A stretch of DNA of 64,000 bases from Deinococcus peraridilitoris DSM 19664 (GCF_000317835.1 NC_019793.1:1674001-1738000), one strand, 5' to 3'; shown: positions 36,514-46,889, counted from the first letter of the stretch. The notes: a model not told the origin generated them from the letters alone. A program made the numbers and translations.

Positions 36514-36630
36514 CCGCACCCGGATCAGGCACGTCCTTTGAGTCTTTGAGGTCCTGACGCTTCCCCTGCACTCCAGCCAGCCCAAGCAGCGTGCGGCAAC
36601 GAGCCAGGCAGCCCGGGCGAACTTCTTAAC

Positions 36631-37151
36631 ATGAGGACAGCACAAGGGATGCGTTTCGAGCCGCCTTGGGAGCGTCCCTACGGGAGCCTGCTCCGGATTC
36701 ACACCATCAATCCTCCAACCGCTGCGCACCGGCAAGAACCGGAGCATGTGCATCCAGTCCAGGAAAGCCGCGTCGCAGTACATTCCGGCCACCTCATCTT
36801 CATGCTCAACGGTGAACGCCACGAGCTGAGCGCGGGCGAGCGGATCTGCATTCCAGCGGACACTCCGCATTTCTTCTGGAAGCCGGGGTCCGAAGACTCG
36901 TACGCAATTCAGGAATTTGTTCCCGCACTCAACACCCGAGCCTTCTTCGAAACGTACACTTACCTCACAGACAACCACAAAATTCGCGGAAACGGCCTGC
37001 CATCACTCTTCAGCCCGCGGCGCTGCTGCGGGCCTACCAGCTGGAAATGCGGCCGAGGACCGAGCCGTCCCCGTGGTGGTGCCTTCGTGCCCTGACCTGG
37101 CTGCTCGCACCGTTCGGTCAGGCGTTCGGCTATCGATCACGCTATCCGTGA
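36631..37151 (+). pseudogene. Cupin protein with a late frameshift
   Basis: Cupin motifs EPEHVHPVQESRVAVHSGHL and RICIPADTPHFFWKPG are intact. The frame breaks near 37012; the continuing coding signal in the other frame is QPAALLRAYQLEMRPRTEP then LTWLLAPFGQAFGYRSRYP and a stop at 37151. One base change would give a protein of about 173 residues. The domain is whole, so it may still work with a wrong tail. Confidence 0.75.
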
Positions 37152-37271
37152 ACAACAGCAACGCCGCACCGAGAGTGCAACTGACAGCTGGAGTGCCCCG
37201 CTCCCGGCTTCCCGGACCATATATCTGCCCGCACGCCTGAAGGACATCAGAAATACAAGCTGGAGGGAATT

Positions 37272-38039
37272 ATGCTGAAACGACACGCGGCCATCATGCT
37301 CACCATGTTCCTCCTCCCGGTTGCGGTGGCCGGAGGGAACAACACACGTGCAGTTCAGGGTGAAACAGTGAGCTTCAACGGGGCCAAGGTCACCACCTGG
37401 GCGAAACTCGGCTCAAATGGCGAGATCATTCAGGTGGGCGTCACCCTCCCCCTGGCAGCCGTCGAGCGAACCCCGAACAAGATGACGATGATGCAGGCGA
37501 ACTTTCCTGCCGAGGTACAGCAAGCGACGTTCCTGTATAACGTCACGGTCGAGTGGAATCCGCAAGGGCATGAACCCGCAGGCCGCTACACAAATCCGCA
37601 CTTCGACGTGCACTACTACACCATCGACAAGGCAGCCGTCAGGGCTATCGACTGCAAAGACCTCACGGTGATGAACGCGTCGAAGGTGCCGAAAGGTTGG
37701 TTGCCGGCGGTGCCTCCAGGCGTACCTGCGCAGGCTGTTTGTGTACCCACTATGGGCTTCCACAGCCTCCCGGCCACCGAGTTCGCTCGTCCCGGCCAGT
37801 TCCAGCCTGGGTTGTTCGAGAGGGTGATGATCGTCGGTGATTACCACGGCAGCATCATTTTCATTGAGCCGATGGTGACCCGTGAGGCTCTGTTGCGCAA
37901 GCAGAACTTCACGCTGCCCGTCCCAAGCCTGAAGACCATCGACCACAACACGCTCGTCCCGACGCGCTTCAATGCGGTGTACGATCCCCAGCGGAAGGTG
38001 TACGACTTCGTGCTCAGCGACTTCCGTATGGCGAGGTAA
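37272..38039 (+). CDS. Secreted hypothetical protein (DUF5602/TTHB210-like)
   Basis: 255 residues with signal peptide (IMLTMFLLPVAVAGG). Beta-rich with the segment NPHFDVHYYTIDKAAVRAID, followed by VMIVGDYHGSIIFIEPMVTREALL. The pattern recalls TTHB210-like periplasmic proteins of the Deinococcus-Thermus group, but this is by memory of the pattern only. Start with GGAGGGAATT upstream. Confidence 0.7.
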   Translation: MLKRHAAIMLTMFLLPVAVAGGNNTRAVQGETVSFNGAKVTTWAKLGSNGEIIQVGVTLPLAAVERTPNKMTMMQANFPAEVQQATFLYNVTVEWNPQGHEPAGRYTNPHFDVHYYTIDKAAVRAIDCKDLTVMNASKVPKGWLPAVPPGVPAQAVCVPTMGFHSLPATEFARPGQFQPGLFERVMIVGDYHGSIIFIEPMVTREALLRKQNFTLPVPSLKTIDHNTLVPTRFNAVYDPQRKVYDFVLSDFRMAR

Positions 38040-38323
38040 CAAGGACTCGGGTTCTGGCGTTGCAACCGGTCACGCCTGACCTCCTCAGGGTTGCGTGAAG
38101 TTGTTTGTGGCCAAGGGAGAAGAGGTTGAAGGCCATACCGCTCGGGGATTACTCAACCCTCAAGCGGTTCGTCGTGCCACTTCGTACCAAGTTCGCACAC
38201 CTAAAATCAAGGTGCTACGGCGCGTCTTGGCGGGTGTTCGAGCACGTGTACAACGAAACAGGTTCGAGAGGCGCGTGGGTGACCAGGAAGCGCTGCGTGC
38301 AGTCAATATTTCGAAAACATCGT

Positions 38324-38450
38324 TGCTCTTGGGCAGAACGGACGCGCGCAAGCCCTCAAACCGCTTTGAGGGCTGCTCTGCGCAAGACGCCCTTCAGGAC
38401 GCCTGCCTGCGTCTCGGGCAGAACGGACGCCCTTCAGGACGCCTGCCCGC
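38324..38450 (+). repeat. Compound hairpin array R6 inside IS6 transposase
   Basis: 127 nt, antisense to the transposase. Two units opening CTTGGGCAGAACGGAC and CTCGGGCAGAACGGAC, each closing with CTTCAGGACGCCTGCC. The first contains a third unit in reverse orientation (38347-38390; core AGCCCTCAAA/TTTGAGGGCT), which by alignment with R1 is a separate family member inserted inside the first. Confidence 0.8.
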
Positions 38451-38719
38451 TGCCGTTCCTGATCCCGTGTGGAACGATGGCTTTGCTCGATCAAGTTGTT
38501 TTTCCTCGCGTCCGCCCGTACTTGGACGTGCTCTGCTCGTGCCAAGCCGGGCACTTCGCGCACTGCCGCGCCGTAATTCCACAGCTCGTCCATGACCCTT
38601 TGCTCAGGGGCGTCGTACTCGTTGAGCAGCCGATGGAAAAAGCGCATGGCTGCTTTGGTGTCCCGATGTTTCTGTAGCCACACGTCGAGGACGTCGCCGT
38701 GCTCGTTCACCGCCCGCCA

Positions 38720-38796
38720 GCGGCCAGGCGGCTGATGCCGTCCGTTCTGGCCAAGACGCGGCCAGGCGGCTGATGCCGTCCGTTCTGGCCAAGACA
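38720..38796 (-). repeat. Tandem hairpin units R5 inside IS6 transposase
   Basis: Two head-to-tail units of 39 and 38 nt (TCTTGGCCAGAACGGACGGC then ATCAGCCGCCTGGCCGC), same sense as the gene. Empty site is TTG-TGGCGG (Leu-Trp-Arg). Here both arms changed from GGGC/GCCC to GGCC/GGCC, preserving pairing. Confidence 0.88.
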
Positions 38797-39295
38797 CAAC
38801 CAATGCACTGTGTCGCCGAGCACCACGCGCACTTCGTCCATGTGCCAAGTCTTACCGCGCCACACTTCCCGCTGCCGTAGAAGGTCGGCGTATTGGGGGC
38901 CAAACCGCTGATACCAAGAGCGCACGGTTTCGTGGCTCACGTCCACGCCGCGCTGGACGAGCAGTTCCTGGACATCTCGGTAGGACAGGGTGAAGCGGTG
39001 GTACAGGTAAACCGCGTGGGCGCTGACCGTCTTCGAGTGACCGTAGCCCTCAACAACTTGACGCAACTGTTATGCCCCCTCTGTTATGCCCCGGTGTACG
39101 CTACTCCACCGAAGCAGGACGCGAGTTCTGGTATGGACCTTCGCTGAATGGTCCAGAAGTACAGGCTGAACAGTACTGACGTACACGTGTCGTCCAGCCG
39201 CAATGATCTCTGGAGTGCGGTCGCGCACGGGTTTGTGGTCCGTCTTCAGTCCTGCCATTGTGCCAAGACGGGCTCGCGCGGCTTTCCCGACACCC

Positions 39296-40198
39296 TCACT
39301 TCAAATTGGTGCCTGAACGCGCGGAATCGAGCACCGCCCGAATCACGCTCAGTGTGAGCCGCAAGTCTTCCTGCGGCCAGCCCACGAGCCCGGCCGTCCG
39401 GTGCGGGGCGATCACGTGTTTGGCGTTGGACGACATTCCCAGCAGCGCCCGGTATGCCCGGCGCCGCGCCGTTTCGAGTTTCGCCAAGTCTTGCCGACCG
39501 CCATACGCTTTCGCCGTTTCCGTCCATTCCGAGCGGCCCGCCGTGACCACCGCCAGCGGTTTGCCACCCAGCACGCCCTGAAACGGCAACCGGTTGAATT
39601 CATCCTCGGTGGAAGGAAAGCCGGGGTCGTGGCCGCGCACGTCGCGGCGCAAGTGCGTGACCACAAGCGGTTCGTTCGCCTGCATTTGGGGCAGCGCGGC
39701 GCGGTAGCGGGCCAGTAACTCTCGGCGCAGCACGCCGCCGTCAATGAGGACCATCCCGGCCACTTCCTGTGGGTGCTGTTGCGCGTAGTAACGCATGATC
39801 TCCGCGCCGTACTCCAAGCCCACCAACACGTACGGGCCACGCTCATTCACCCGTCCCAGCAAGGCGCGCAGCTCGCGCACGCCACCCGCGTACCCGTTCG
39901 CCTGCAACGGCCCTTGATCGCTGAGGTTGACGCCGGAGCGGTCATACACGCACGCCCGGGAGGTACGAGTCAGCGCGGGAAACACGGTGTCCCATGTCGC
40001 GGACCCGCGTGTGAGCCCACCCGCGAGGATAACAGCAGCGTTTTGCGTGTGCGGTCCCGCGCACGTGATCCACAAGCGGTACCCACCGACGTCATACCAT
40101 CCCTCGACGTGGCCCGCGCTTCTCACTGCCGCTGCAGGCGCGGTCAGGAGGAGCGTGAGCGTCACGCTGAGCAGAACGTTCAGCATTCTTCGGTTCAC
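39296..40198 (-). CDS. Secreted alpha/beta-hydrolase-fold protein with Glu at the nucleophile position
   Basis: 300 residues with signal peptide (VLLSVTLTLLLTAPAAAV). Fold elements AAVILAGGLTRGSATWDTVF, RACVYDRSGVNLSDQG and PYVLVGLEYGAEIMRYYAQQ are typical, but the nucleophile elbow is G-L-E-Y-G, with Glu where Ser is expected. The late His lies near NAKHVIAPHRTAGLV. It may be inactive or use Glu as in some epoxide-type chemistry. Start at GTG 40198 after AAGGAG. Confidence 0.82.
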   Translation of the reverse strand: MNRRMLNVLLSVTLTLLLTAPAAAVRSAGHVEGWYDVGGYRLWITCAGPHTQNAAVILAGGLTRGSATWDTVFPALTRTSRACVYDRSGVNLSDQGPLQANGYAGGVRELRALLGRVNERGPYVLVGLEYGAEIMRYYAQQHPQEVAGMVLIDGGVLRRELLARYRAALPQMQANEPLVVTHLRRDVRGHDPGFPSTEDEFNRLPFQGVLGGKPLAVVTAGRSEWTETAKAYGGRQDLAKLETARRRAYRALLGMSSNAKHVIAPHRTAGLVGWPQEDLRLTLSVIRAVLDSARSGTNLK

Positions 40199-40610
40199 GC
40201 GGCTCCTTCTTTCATGTGCCGTACCAACGTCCCGAAAGGCGATCGAATCGGTTGTCGTCTCGATGGCTTTCAGTGTGAACCTCCTCAGGCGCGCGCAACC
40301 TGCGGGGGCACAGTGTGGAGGTCTGGTCAGAAGCGCGCGAGGTCCCACGGGCCCTGCGATGCGACACGACCTGGACGATGTCTCGCGGAGCGTGAAGCCC
40401 TCCGAAACAAAGCGGCCCGCGACGTCGTCTGCCAGCACGGGCGCGAGTTGGGATAGAACCGTCGACACCACGAGCGACAGTCTCGTGGCTGACGTTCATG
40501 CCGCACCGAGACACCCGACTTGACGCAGATTGACGCAATCGGTCAATCGTGAGGTGCCGCAGTCGAAGCGGGGGTTGGGGACGCGACAGATCCATTATGA
40601 TAGCAACAGA
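40199..40610. other. Gap upstream of dinB
   Basis: No gene supported. A possible -10 element TATGAT at 40596-40601 precedes the dinB start. The 17-bp Deinococcus radiation-response palindrome was looked for and not seen. Confidence 0.35.
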
Positions 40611-41726
40611 ATGAATGAGTGGCCGGAGCTTACTCCTCAAGATCGAGGTCGCCCCCGCAAGATCATTCACGCCGACGCCGACGCCTTCTTCGCCTCCGTA
40701 GAAGTCCGCGACAACCCAAAACTGAAAGGCCAGGCGCTGGCGGTCGCCTGGAAAGGCCCGCGCAGTGTCGTCACCACCGCCACCTATGAAGCCAGGAAGT
40801 ACGGCGTGCGCAGCGCCATGCCGCTCCGGACGGCCCTCGCACGCTGCCCGCACCTGCTGGTCGTCGAACCCCGCATGGACGCCTACCGCGAAGCCAGCCG
40901 CCTCATGCAGGGCGTTTTCCTGGAGTACACCGATCTGGTGGAACCTTTGTCACTCGATGAAGCCTACCTGGACGTCACCCATCCCCGACAAGGCGGTCCA
41001 TCTGCCACCCGCATCGCGCAACACATCAAACGTGAAGTGCACAAACGCACGGATGGCCTGACCGTCACGGCGGGCGTGAGCAGTTCGAAGTTCGTCGCGA
41101 AGCTCGCCAGCAGCATGAACAAACCCGACGGCCTGACCGTGATCGTGCCCGAACAGGTGGACGAGCTGGTCGCGAAACTGCCGGTAAGTGACTTTTACGG
41201 CATCGGACCGAAAACCGCCGAGCGGATGGCAACCCTGGGAGTGCGGACCGGCGCGGACCTTCGGAGAGTGAGTTTGCAGGACCTGCTGGCGCATTTCGGC
41301 AAGAGCGGAGAGCATTATTACCAGATTGCGCGGGGTATCGACGAACGCCCGGTGGATCCAAGGGATGACCGCAAAAGTGTCGGTGCCGAGGAGACCTTCG
41401 ATCAGGACGAAGGAAACCTGGAGAAGCTCCACCTGGCTCTGGCGCCCATCGCCGGGCGGGTGCAGGCACGGCTCGCCCGGCACGCGCTGGCGGGCCGGGT
41501 GGTGACACTGAAAGTCAAGTTTCACTCGTTCGAGCTGCTCACGCGCCGGGTGACGCTGCCCGTGCCCGTCAAGGACGCCCGTGAGGTCCTGCGGGTCGCG
41601 TCGACATTACTGACCGAGGAGTTGCTGGCCGGGCGGCCGGTGCGGCTGTTGGGCATCAGCGTGAGTGCCCTGGAAGATGAAAACGGCAGCCGCACCTTCC
41701 AGTTGCCACTCTTTGAACTGTTCTGA
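40611..41726 (+). CDS. dinB: DNA polymerase IV (Y family)
   Basis: 371 residues. Catalytic acidic residues in IIHADADAFFASVE and PLSLDEAYLDVT, steric-gate region FFASVE, helix-hairpin-helix LPVSDFYGIGPKTAERMATLGV, little-finger domain at 240-350 and a C-terminal beta-clamp motif QLPLF. Translesion polymerase acting at stalled forks. The start is ATG 40611. Many Deinococcus species lack dinB, so presence here is of note; it is followed by uvrA2. Confidence 0.93.
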   Translation: MNEWPELTPQDRGRPRKIIHADADAFFASVEVRDNPKLKGQALAVAWKGPRSVVTTATYEARKYGVRSAMPLRTALARCPHLLVVEPRMDAYREASRLMQGVFLEYTDLVEPLSLDEAYLDVTHPRQGGPSATRIAQHIKREVHKRTDGLTVTAGVSSSKFVAKLASSMNKPDGLTVIVPEQVDELVAKLPVSDFYGIGPKTAERMATLGVRTGADLRRVSLQDLLAHFGKSGEHYYQIARGIDERPVDPRDDRKSVGAEETFDQDEGNLEKLHLALAPIAGRVQARLARHALAGRVVTLKVKFHSFELLTRRVTLPVPVKDAREVLRVASTLLTEELLAGRPVRLLGISVSALEDENGSRTFQLPLFELF

Positions 41727-42225
41727 TCGATAGCGTCAAGTTGTTGGAACGGCACGGAGGGCCGTACTGCTCGCGAGTCTCTCAGGTTTCAGGCGGCTTG
41801 ACGTGCCACTTCATACCAAGGCTCACATCTGGGGGTCAGGTGACTGCGCAGCTGTGAGAGGAATACCCCGGTTGGGGTGAAAATCAAGCCAGGTCAGCCT
41901 TTTTTGCAGCAAACAGGCAGCCGGCAGCGGTGTTCGTTGGCCTGTCCATTCGCTCCGAGGAAAGCAGCCAGAGCAAATATCTGATCGTGCCTCACGAGCG
42001 CGGTGTCTCACTGGTTCCTACGCCCGCCTACGGGAAATTCGAGAAGCACAGAAACAGAACAGGAAGCTGAGAAGCGCGCACTCAAAGAATGGAATGGGTT
42101 GAAAGTCATCAAGCGACCAGCCACTCAAGGCCGGTTACCGGACAGGAAAAAGGGCGCCAGACGGGGTTCAGCCAACCTTACGACTTTCACGCCGCACCCG
42201 GCGAGCCAGCGGATACTGCGAGGTG
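41727..42225. other. Gap between dinB and uvrA2
   Basis: No gene. At 41789-41815 on the minus strand WYEVARQAA and a stop match the last residues of IS6 transposases, a tiny scar. Includes the Shine-Dalgarno of uvrA2 (GCGAGG). Confidence 0.4.
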
Positions 42226-44742
42226 ATGACGTTCTCTCCCGAGTCTTCCGGCTTCGTGCAGGTGCGTGGTGCGCGGGAACACAACCTCAAGGACATCTCC
42301 GTGAGCATTCCACGTGACGCCCTGGTGGTGTTCACCGGAGTGTCCGGGTCAGGGAAATCCTCCCTGGCCTTTGGAACGCTGTATGCCGAGGCACAACGGC
42401 GTTATCTCGAATCCGTCTCACCTTACGCCCGGCGCCTGTTTCATCAGGTGGGCGCACCGAACGTGGACGCCATTCATGGCCTGCCTCCTGCCGTCGCCTT
42501 GCAACAGCAACGTGGTGCACCAACTGCCCGCTCCTCGGTGGGGAGTGTCACCACCCTGTCAAACCTGCTGCGGATGCTGTATTCCCGTGCGGGGGAGTAC
42601 CCGGAAGGGCAGGAGATCGTGTACGCCGAGGGGTTCTCACCCAACACCCCGGAAGGAGCCTGCCCGGGGTGTCACGGTCTCGGCCACGTCTATGAAGTGA
42701 CGGAGGCTTCGATGGTTCCTGATCCGTCACTCACCATCCGCGAGCGGGCCGTGGCGGCCTGGCCGCAAGCCTGGGGCGGACAGAATCAACGCGACATCCT
42801 GGTAACGCTCGGCATCGACGTGGACGTGCCCTGGCGGGACCTGCCGCAGTCGACGCGGGACTGGATTCTGTTCACGGACGAGCAACCAGTCGTGCCGGTG
42901 TACCCCGGCCTGACTCCTGAAGAAACCCGGCAGGCTGCCGAACGCAAGCTTTCACCCAGCTACATGGGCACGTTCAGCAGCGCCCGGCGGCACGTCATGC
43001 ATACCTTCGCGCACAGCGAGAGCGCGGCGATGAGGCGGCGCGTGCAGCGCTACATGATCGCTACACAATGCCTGGTCTGTCACGGGAAGCGACTGCGGCA
43101 CGAAGCCCTGGCGGTCACGTTTGCGGGCTATGACATCACTGAATTCTCGCGCCTGCCGCTCAAGCAGGTGGCCGAGCTCCTGCGCCCGTACGTCGAAGGA
43201 AAGGAGCGCGGCCACACCCAGCGCGCCGACCGTCATCCCGAGCAGGTCATCGCGCAGAGACGCATGGCCGAGGATCTGGCCGCCCGCCTCGAGGTGCTGC
43301 TCAACCTTGGGCTGGGCTATCTGCAGCTTGAACGTTCGACGCCGACCCTTTCGCCCGGGGAGTTGCAGCGCCTGCGCCTCGGGACACAGCTGTACTCCAA
43401 TCTGTTCGGCGTCGTCTATGTCCTTGATGAACCGTCGGCGGGACTGCATCCGGCGGATACGGAAGCGCTGCTCGCGGCGCTGGACGGCCTGAAAGTTGCC
43501 GGAAACTCCTTGTTCGTCGTCGAGCACGATCTGAACGTCATTCGGCGGGCGGACTGGCTGGTCGACGTGGGGCCCGCCGCAGGGGAGCAGGGCGGTGAAA
43601 TTCTCTACAGCGGACCGCCAAAGGGCTTGCGCAAAGTGACGACATCCCAGACTGCCCGGTACCTCTTTCGGGAGGAACGTGCTGAACTACACGAGCCCCG
43701 CGCACCTTCCGGCTGGCTGGAACTGAGCAGGGTGACACGCAACAACCTGAGCAAGCTCAGTGTCCGCTTTCCACTCGGCGTGCTGACTGCCGTTACGGGT
43801 GTCTCGGGCTCAGGCAAATCGACGCTGGTGAGTCAGGTGCTGGTCGATACCCTGATGGCACACTTCGGTCAGAAAGTCATATCAGAGGACGAGGAGGACG
43901 CCGAAGACACCTCACCGGTGACCGTCGCGCAGCTTGGCGGGAACCTGGCCTCTCTCGCTCGTCTGGTCAGGGTGGATCAAAAGCCGATCGGTCGAACGCC
44001 GAGAAGCAACATGGCCACGTACACCGGTCTGTTGGATCACGTCCGCAAGCTGTTCGCGGCCACTCCACTTGCGAAGAAGCGCAAGTACAGCGCTGGCCGC
44101 TTCTCCTTCAACGTGAAGGGTGGCCGCTGCGAGCACTGTCAGGGTGAAGGCTGGGTCATGGTGGAACTGCTGTTCCTGCCGAGCGTATATGCACCGTGCC
44201 CGGTCTGCCACGGGGCACGCTATGACGCCACGACCCTTGAAGTCGAGTACCAGGGCAAAAACATCGCGGAGGTACTCGGCATGACGGTGGACACCGCCTG
44301 GGATTTTTTCAGAGACGACCCGTTGGTCTTCCGGACACTCAACACCCTCCGCGAGGTGGGGCTAAGTTACCTGCGGCTCGGGCAGCCCGCGACAGAACTC
44401 TCCGGTGGTGAAGCGCAGCGCATCAAGCTCGCCACGGAGTTGCAGCGCAACGGTCGGGGTACGAGCATCTATGTCCTGGACGAGCCAACCACCGGACTTC
44501 ACCCCGCTGACGTGCAACTCCTGATCCGCCAGCTTACTCGGCTGGTCGACACGGGGAACACGGTCATCACCGTCGAACATGACATGCAGGTGGTGGCCAG
44601 CAGCGACTGGGTGATTGACATCGGCCCCGGAGCCGGTGACGAAGGCGGGCAGATCGTCGCGCAGGGAACACCGCGGGAAGTGGCGCAGGCGCGACGAAGC
44701 CGCACTGCCCCCTACCTGGCTCAGGCCCTCGGTATTGATTGA
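42226..44742 (+). CDS. UvrA2-class excinuclease ATPase
   Basis: 838 residues, shorter than canonical UvrA (about 950) as is typical for class II UvrA, which lacks the UvrB-binding domain. Two Walker A motifs [15 protein letters not shown] and [15 protein letters not shown], signature sequences [15 protein letters not shown] and [16 protein letters not shown], Walker [14 protein letters not shown] and [13 protein letters not shown], and zinc modules [17 protein letters not shown] and CEHCQGEGW...CPVCHGARY. UvrA2 proteins are linked to tolerance of DNA-binding drugs. Confidence 0.93.
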   Translation: MTFSPESSGFVQVRGAREHNLKDISVSIPRDALVVFTGVSGSGKSSLAFGTLYAEAQRRYLESVSPYARRLFHQVGAPNVDAIHGLPPAVALQQQRGAPTARSSVGSVTTLSNLLRMLYSRAGEYPEGQEIVYAEGFSPNTPEGACPGCHGLGHVYEVTEASMVPDPSLTIRERAVAAWPQAWGGQNQRDILVTLGIDVDVPWRDLPQSTRDWILFTDEQPVVPVYPGLTPEETRQAAERKLSPSYMGTFSSARRHVMHTFAHSESAAMRRRVQRYMIATQCLVCHGKRLRHEALAVTFAGYDITEFSRLPLKQVAELLRPYVEGKERGHTQRADRHPEQVIAQRRMAEDLAARLEVLLNLGLGYLQLERSTPTLSPGELQRLRLGTQLYSNLFGVVYVLDEPSAGLHPADTEALLAALDGLKVAGNSLFVVEHDLNVIRRADWLVDVGPAAGEQGGEILYSGPPKGLRKVTTSQTARYLFREERAELHEPRAPSGWLELSRVTRNNLSKLSVRFPLGVLTAVTGVSGSGKSTLVSQVLVDTLMAHFGQKVISEDEEDAEDTSPVTVAQLGGNLASLARLVRVDQKPIGRTPRSNMATYTGLLDHVRKLFAATPLAKKRKYSAGRFSFNVKGGRCEHCQGEGWVMVELLFLPSVYAPCPVCHGARYDATTLEVEYQGKNIAEVLGMTVDTAWDFFRDDPLVFRTLNTLREVGLSYLRLGQPATELSGGEAQRIKLATELQRNGRGTSIYVLDEPTTGLHPADVQLLIRQLTRLVDTGNTVITVEHDMQVVASSDWVIDIGPGAGDEGGQIVAQGTPREVAQARRSRTAPYLAQALGID

Positions 44743-44908
44743 CGCCAGCAAGCGTGAGATGGCTTCCCGGACACACGGGCCCCTGGACCTCTTTCCGAAA
44801 TCGGCAGTATCGGTCCTATGGCGGTGGTCTGGACTCGGGTTCGGGTGCGCGGTGAAGTGACAGGCGGTCCCGGCCGCCATGAAGCGCAGCGACCTGTAGC
44901 CTTCTTGT

Positions 44909-45523
44909 ATGCCACTGTCAGCACGCTTCGAGTCGGCCCTCGGTTACGCCGCCCAACTGCACGCTCCGCAGAAACGCAAAGGCGCTGACATCCCGTACGT
45001 CGCGCACCTGCTGGCGGTCACGAGCATCGCCCTTGAGTTCGGAGCGGACGAGGACGAAGCCATTGCTGCGCTGCTGCACGACGCCATCGAGGATGGCCCC
45101 GAGAACACCAGGCGGACGCCTGCCGACATCAAGGCCGACATCCTGTACCGCTACGGCAGCAAGGTCCTGGCGGTCGTGCAGGGCTGCACCGATGCCGAGC
45201 CCCTGCCCGGTCAGAAGAAGCCCGCCTGGCAGGACCGCAAACAGGCGTACATCGAACATCTGCAGCATGCAGATGCTTCCGCCCGGTTCGTGTCCGCCTG
45301 CGACAAGCTCCACAACGCCCGCTCGATCCTGCTCGACTACCTCACGCATGGGGAGACCGTCTTCGACCGCTTTACCGGAAAACGGGACGGCACCCTCTGG
45401 TACTACCAGGCGCTGGTGGAGACCTTCCAGAGAACCGATGACGGCAGCCGCGCCGGGTACACCCACCTCACTGCGGCACTCGCACGGACTGTGCAGGCCC
45501 TCATGTCAGAGGTAAGGGCCTGA
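44909..45523 (+). CDS. HD-domain phosphohydrolase (small RelA/SpoT-like)
   Basis: 204 residues. ALGYAAQLHAPQKRKG, DIPYVAHLLAV, then HDAIED and VSACDKLHNARSILLDYL give the H...HD...D metal ligands of the SpoT-type hydrolase domain. Without a synthetase domain, it may be a small alarmone or nucleotide pyrophosphohydrolase. ATG start at 44909; the last stop leaves about 125 bp to the IS3 remnant. Confidence 0.88.
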   Translation: MPLSARFESALGYAAQLHAPQKRKGADIPYVAHLLAVTSIALEFGADEDEAIAALLHDAIEDGPENTRRTPADIKADILYRYGSKVLAVVQGCTDAEPLPGQKKPAWQDRKQAYIEHLQHADASARFVSACDKLHNARSILLDYLTHGETVFDRFTGKRDGTLWYYQALVETFQRTDDGSRAGYTHLTAALARTVQALMSEVRA

Positions 45524-45648
45524 GGGAGGCGCCCGGCATTGCTGCTCACCCTTCTGTTGAGCCTCCTGACGCCCGCGATAGCCCGCAGTGTCCAAAAGTG
45601 CGGCGCGTCTGTTTCATTGACTCAATTCGCGTGATGAAGCAAGGCAGA

Positions 45649-46015
45649 TGAGGTTGACCCGCTTTTGTGCAGGTGGCAATCAGCCCGAAGATAGGGGGCA
45701 CCACCGTGACGAGCCGCAAAACGCACAGCGCCGAATTCAAACGGGATGCCATCAACCGGGCCGAGTACACGGGTCACGTCTCTGGCACGGCCAGAGACTT
45801 CGGGGTCAGCGACGCTGTACTGCGCAAGTGGATCAAAGCCTCCCAGCGGCAGGGCATGCAGGCCTTCCCTGGGCAGGGCCGCCAACTCTCGGGTGAGCAG
45901 GAAGAAATCAAGCGACTCAGGCAGGAAAACGATTTCTGCGGCAGGAAGGAAAATTTCCAAGAAAAGCCGCGGTATGTCCTGGGCAGGACGGACGCCCATG
46001 AGGACACCACACGAT
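45649..46015 (+). pseudogene. IS3 remnant: orfA and degenerate hairpin unit R4
   Basis: Left end TGAGGTTGACCCGC matches the IS3 end at 32256, and the frame SRKTHSAEFKRDAINRAEYT ... GVSDAVLRKWIKASQ ... RLRQEN is a divergent OrfA. OrfB is missing. At 45975-46015 lies a degenerate copy of unit R3 (TGTCCTGGGCAGGACGGACG) in the matching location. The tail end is lost. Confidence 0.8.
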
Positions 46016-46103
46016 CACCTTCCGCCAACTTTTATCACGCAAACCCTCGTCATCATCAGGGTCACTTCTCTCAGGCCCCGTCGACTCTCAACAGGACGAT
46101 ACC

Positions 46104-46838
46104 GTGAACACAAAAACCGCAGTGCGCAGAAGAGTCCTCAAGATCCTCGCCGGTGGAGTGGCAGCAGTTGCCGCCGCTCGTTACCTGCGGACTCCAAAAG
46201 AAAGGACGGACATGTTCACCGTTTACACCTTCGGCGACTCCATCCTCGATTGTGGGCGCTACAACCCGTACAACATCCATCCAGCTCAATTGATCGTCCA
46301 CAACAACGACACTCACTTCCCTGAATTCAAAGGTCAGGACCTCAGCAGCAGGTTCCCTGCAACCTACGAACACCGGGCCGTTGACGGTGCCACCGTCGAC
46401 GACCTTCCCAGCCAGACACGAGGACTCACCGTCGACGGCCCAGCCGTCGCCCTCCTCACCATTGGTGGAAACGACCTCATTCGGGGCCTCTCAGCAGACA
46501 CAGGGCCAGCAGTTGAGGCTTTCGAGCAAAAACTCGACCGCTTCCTGCAAAGCCTGCCCATTCGGCCGGTCCTCCTCGGCACCGTGTACGACCCGACCTT
46601 TGGCGATGACCGCCAGAACTTCCTGTCCACCCCTGCTGGAATTGCTCGCCGAAACCACAAACGCGTCAATACCGTCATTACTCAGCTGGGAGAACGGTAT
46701 GGCGGTACGGTCGATCTGCACGCTCATTTCCTGAGCGGCGATCCATCATGGTTCACCAGCGTCATCGAGCCAAGCCTGACCGGCGCTTCTGAAGTTCGCC
46801 GCGCCTTCCTTCACGCGATCCTCGCCTCCGGATCGTGA
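46104..46838 (+). CDS. Exported SGNH/GDSL-like hydrolase
   Basis: About 244 residues with a twin-Arg-like membrane signal (RRRVLKILAGGVAAVAAARYL). Block I TFGDSILDCGRYN (nucleophile Ser), block III LLTIGGNDLIRG with the Asn, and a late segment HAHFLSGDPSWFTSVIEPSL with Asp/His candidates. Likely esterase or lipase-like. The first start is GTG 46104; an ATG at 46212 would drop the signal. Confidence 0.85.
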   Translation: MNTKTAVRRRVLKILAGGVAAVAAARYLRTPKERTDMFTVYTFGDSILDCGRYNPYNIHPAQLIVHNNDTHFPEFKGQDLSSRFPATYEHRAVDGATVDDLPSQTRGLTVDGPAVALLTIGGNDLIRGLSADTGPAVEAFEQKLDRFLQSLPIRPVLLGTVYDPTFGDDRQNFLSTPAGIARRNHKRVNTVITQLGERYGGTVDLHAHFLSGDPSWFTSVIEPSLTGASEVRRAFLHAILASGS

Positions 46839-46889
46839 CCGGTGAGCGTCATAGACGAGACGTTCAAGACCACCCTCGCCCGTGGCCGA

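Larger units (their letters stand above)
38165..39075 (-). pseudogene. IS6-family transposase split by three hairpin units in two places
   Basis: Reading leftward: YLYHRFTLSYRDVQELLVQR, TWHMDEVRVVLGDTVHWL (first Asp), 77 nt of hairpin units R5, then WRAVNEHGDVLDVWLQKHRD, AAMRFFHRLLNEYDAPEQRV, HRSTRDQERQ, then 127 nt of units R6, then RCFRNIDCTQRFLVTH. Removing both inserts joins an IS6 order of motifs. The zone where the second Asp is expected (NNLIEQSHRSTRDQER region upstream) also looks altered. An unrelated IS6 N-terminal scrap (DHKPVRDRTPEII) lies at 39190-39255. Confidence 0.85.

Noticed and set aside
40560..40610. Radiation-response palindrome at dinB
   Set aside because: Only a plausible -10 element is visible; no 17-bp palindrome was found.
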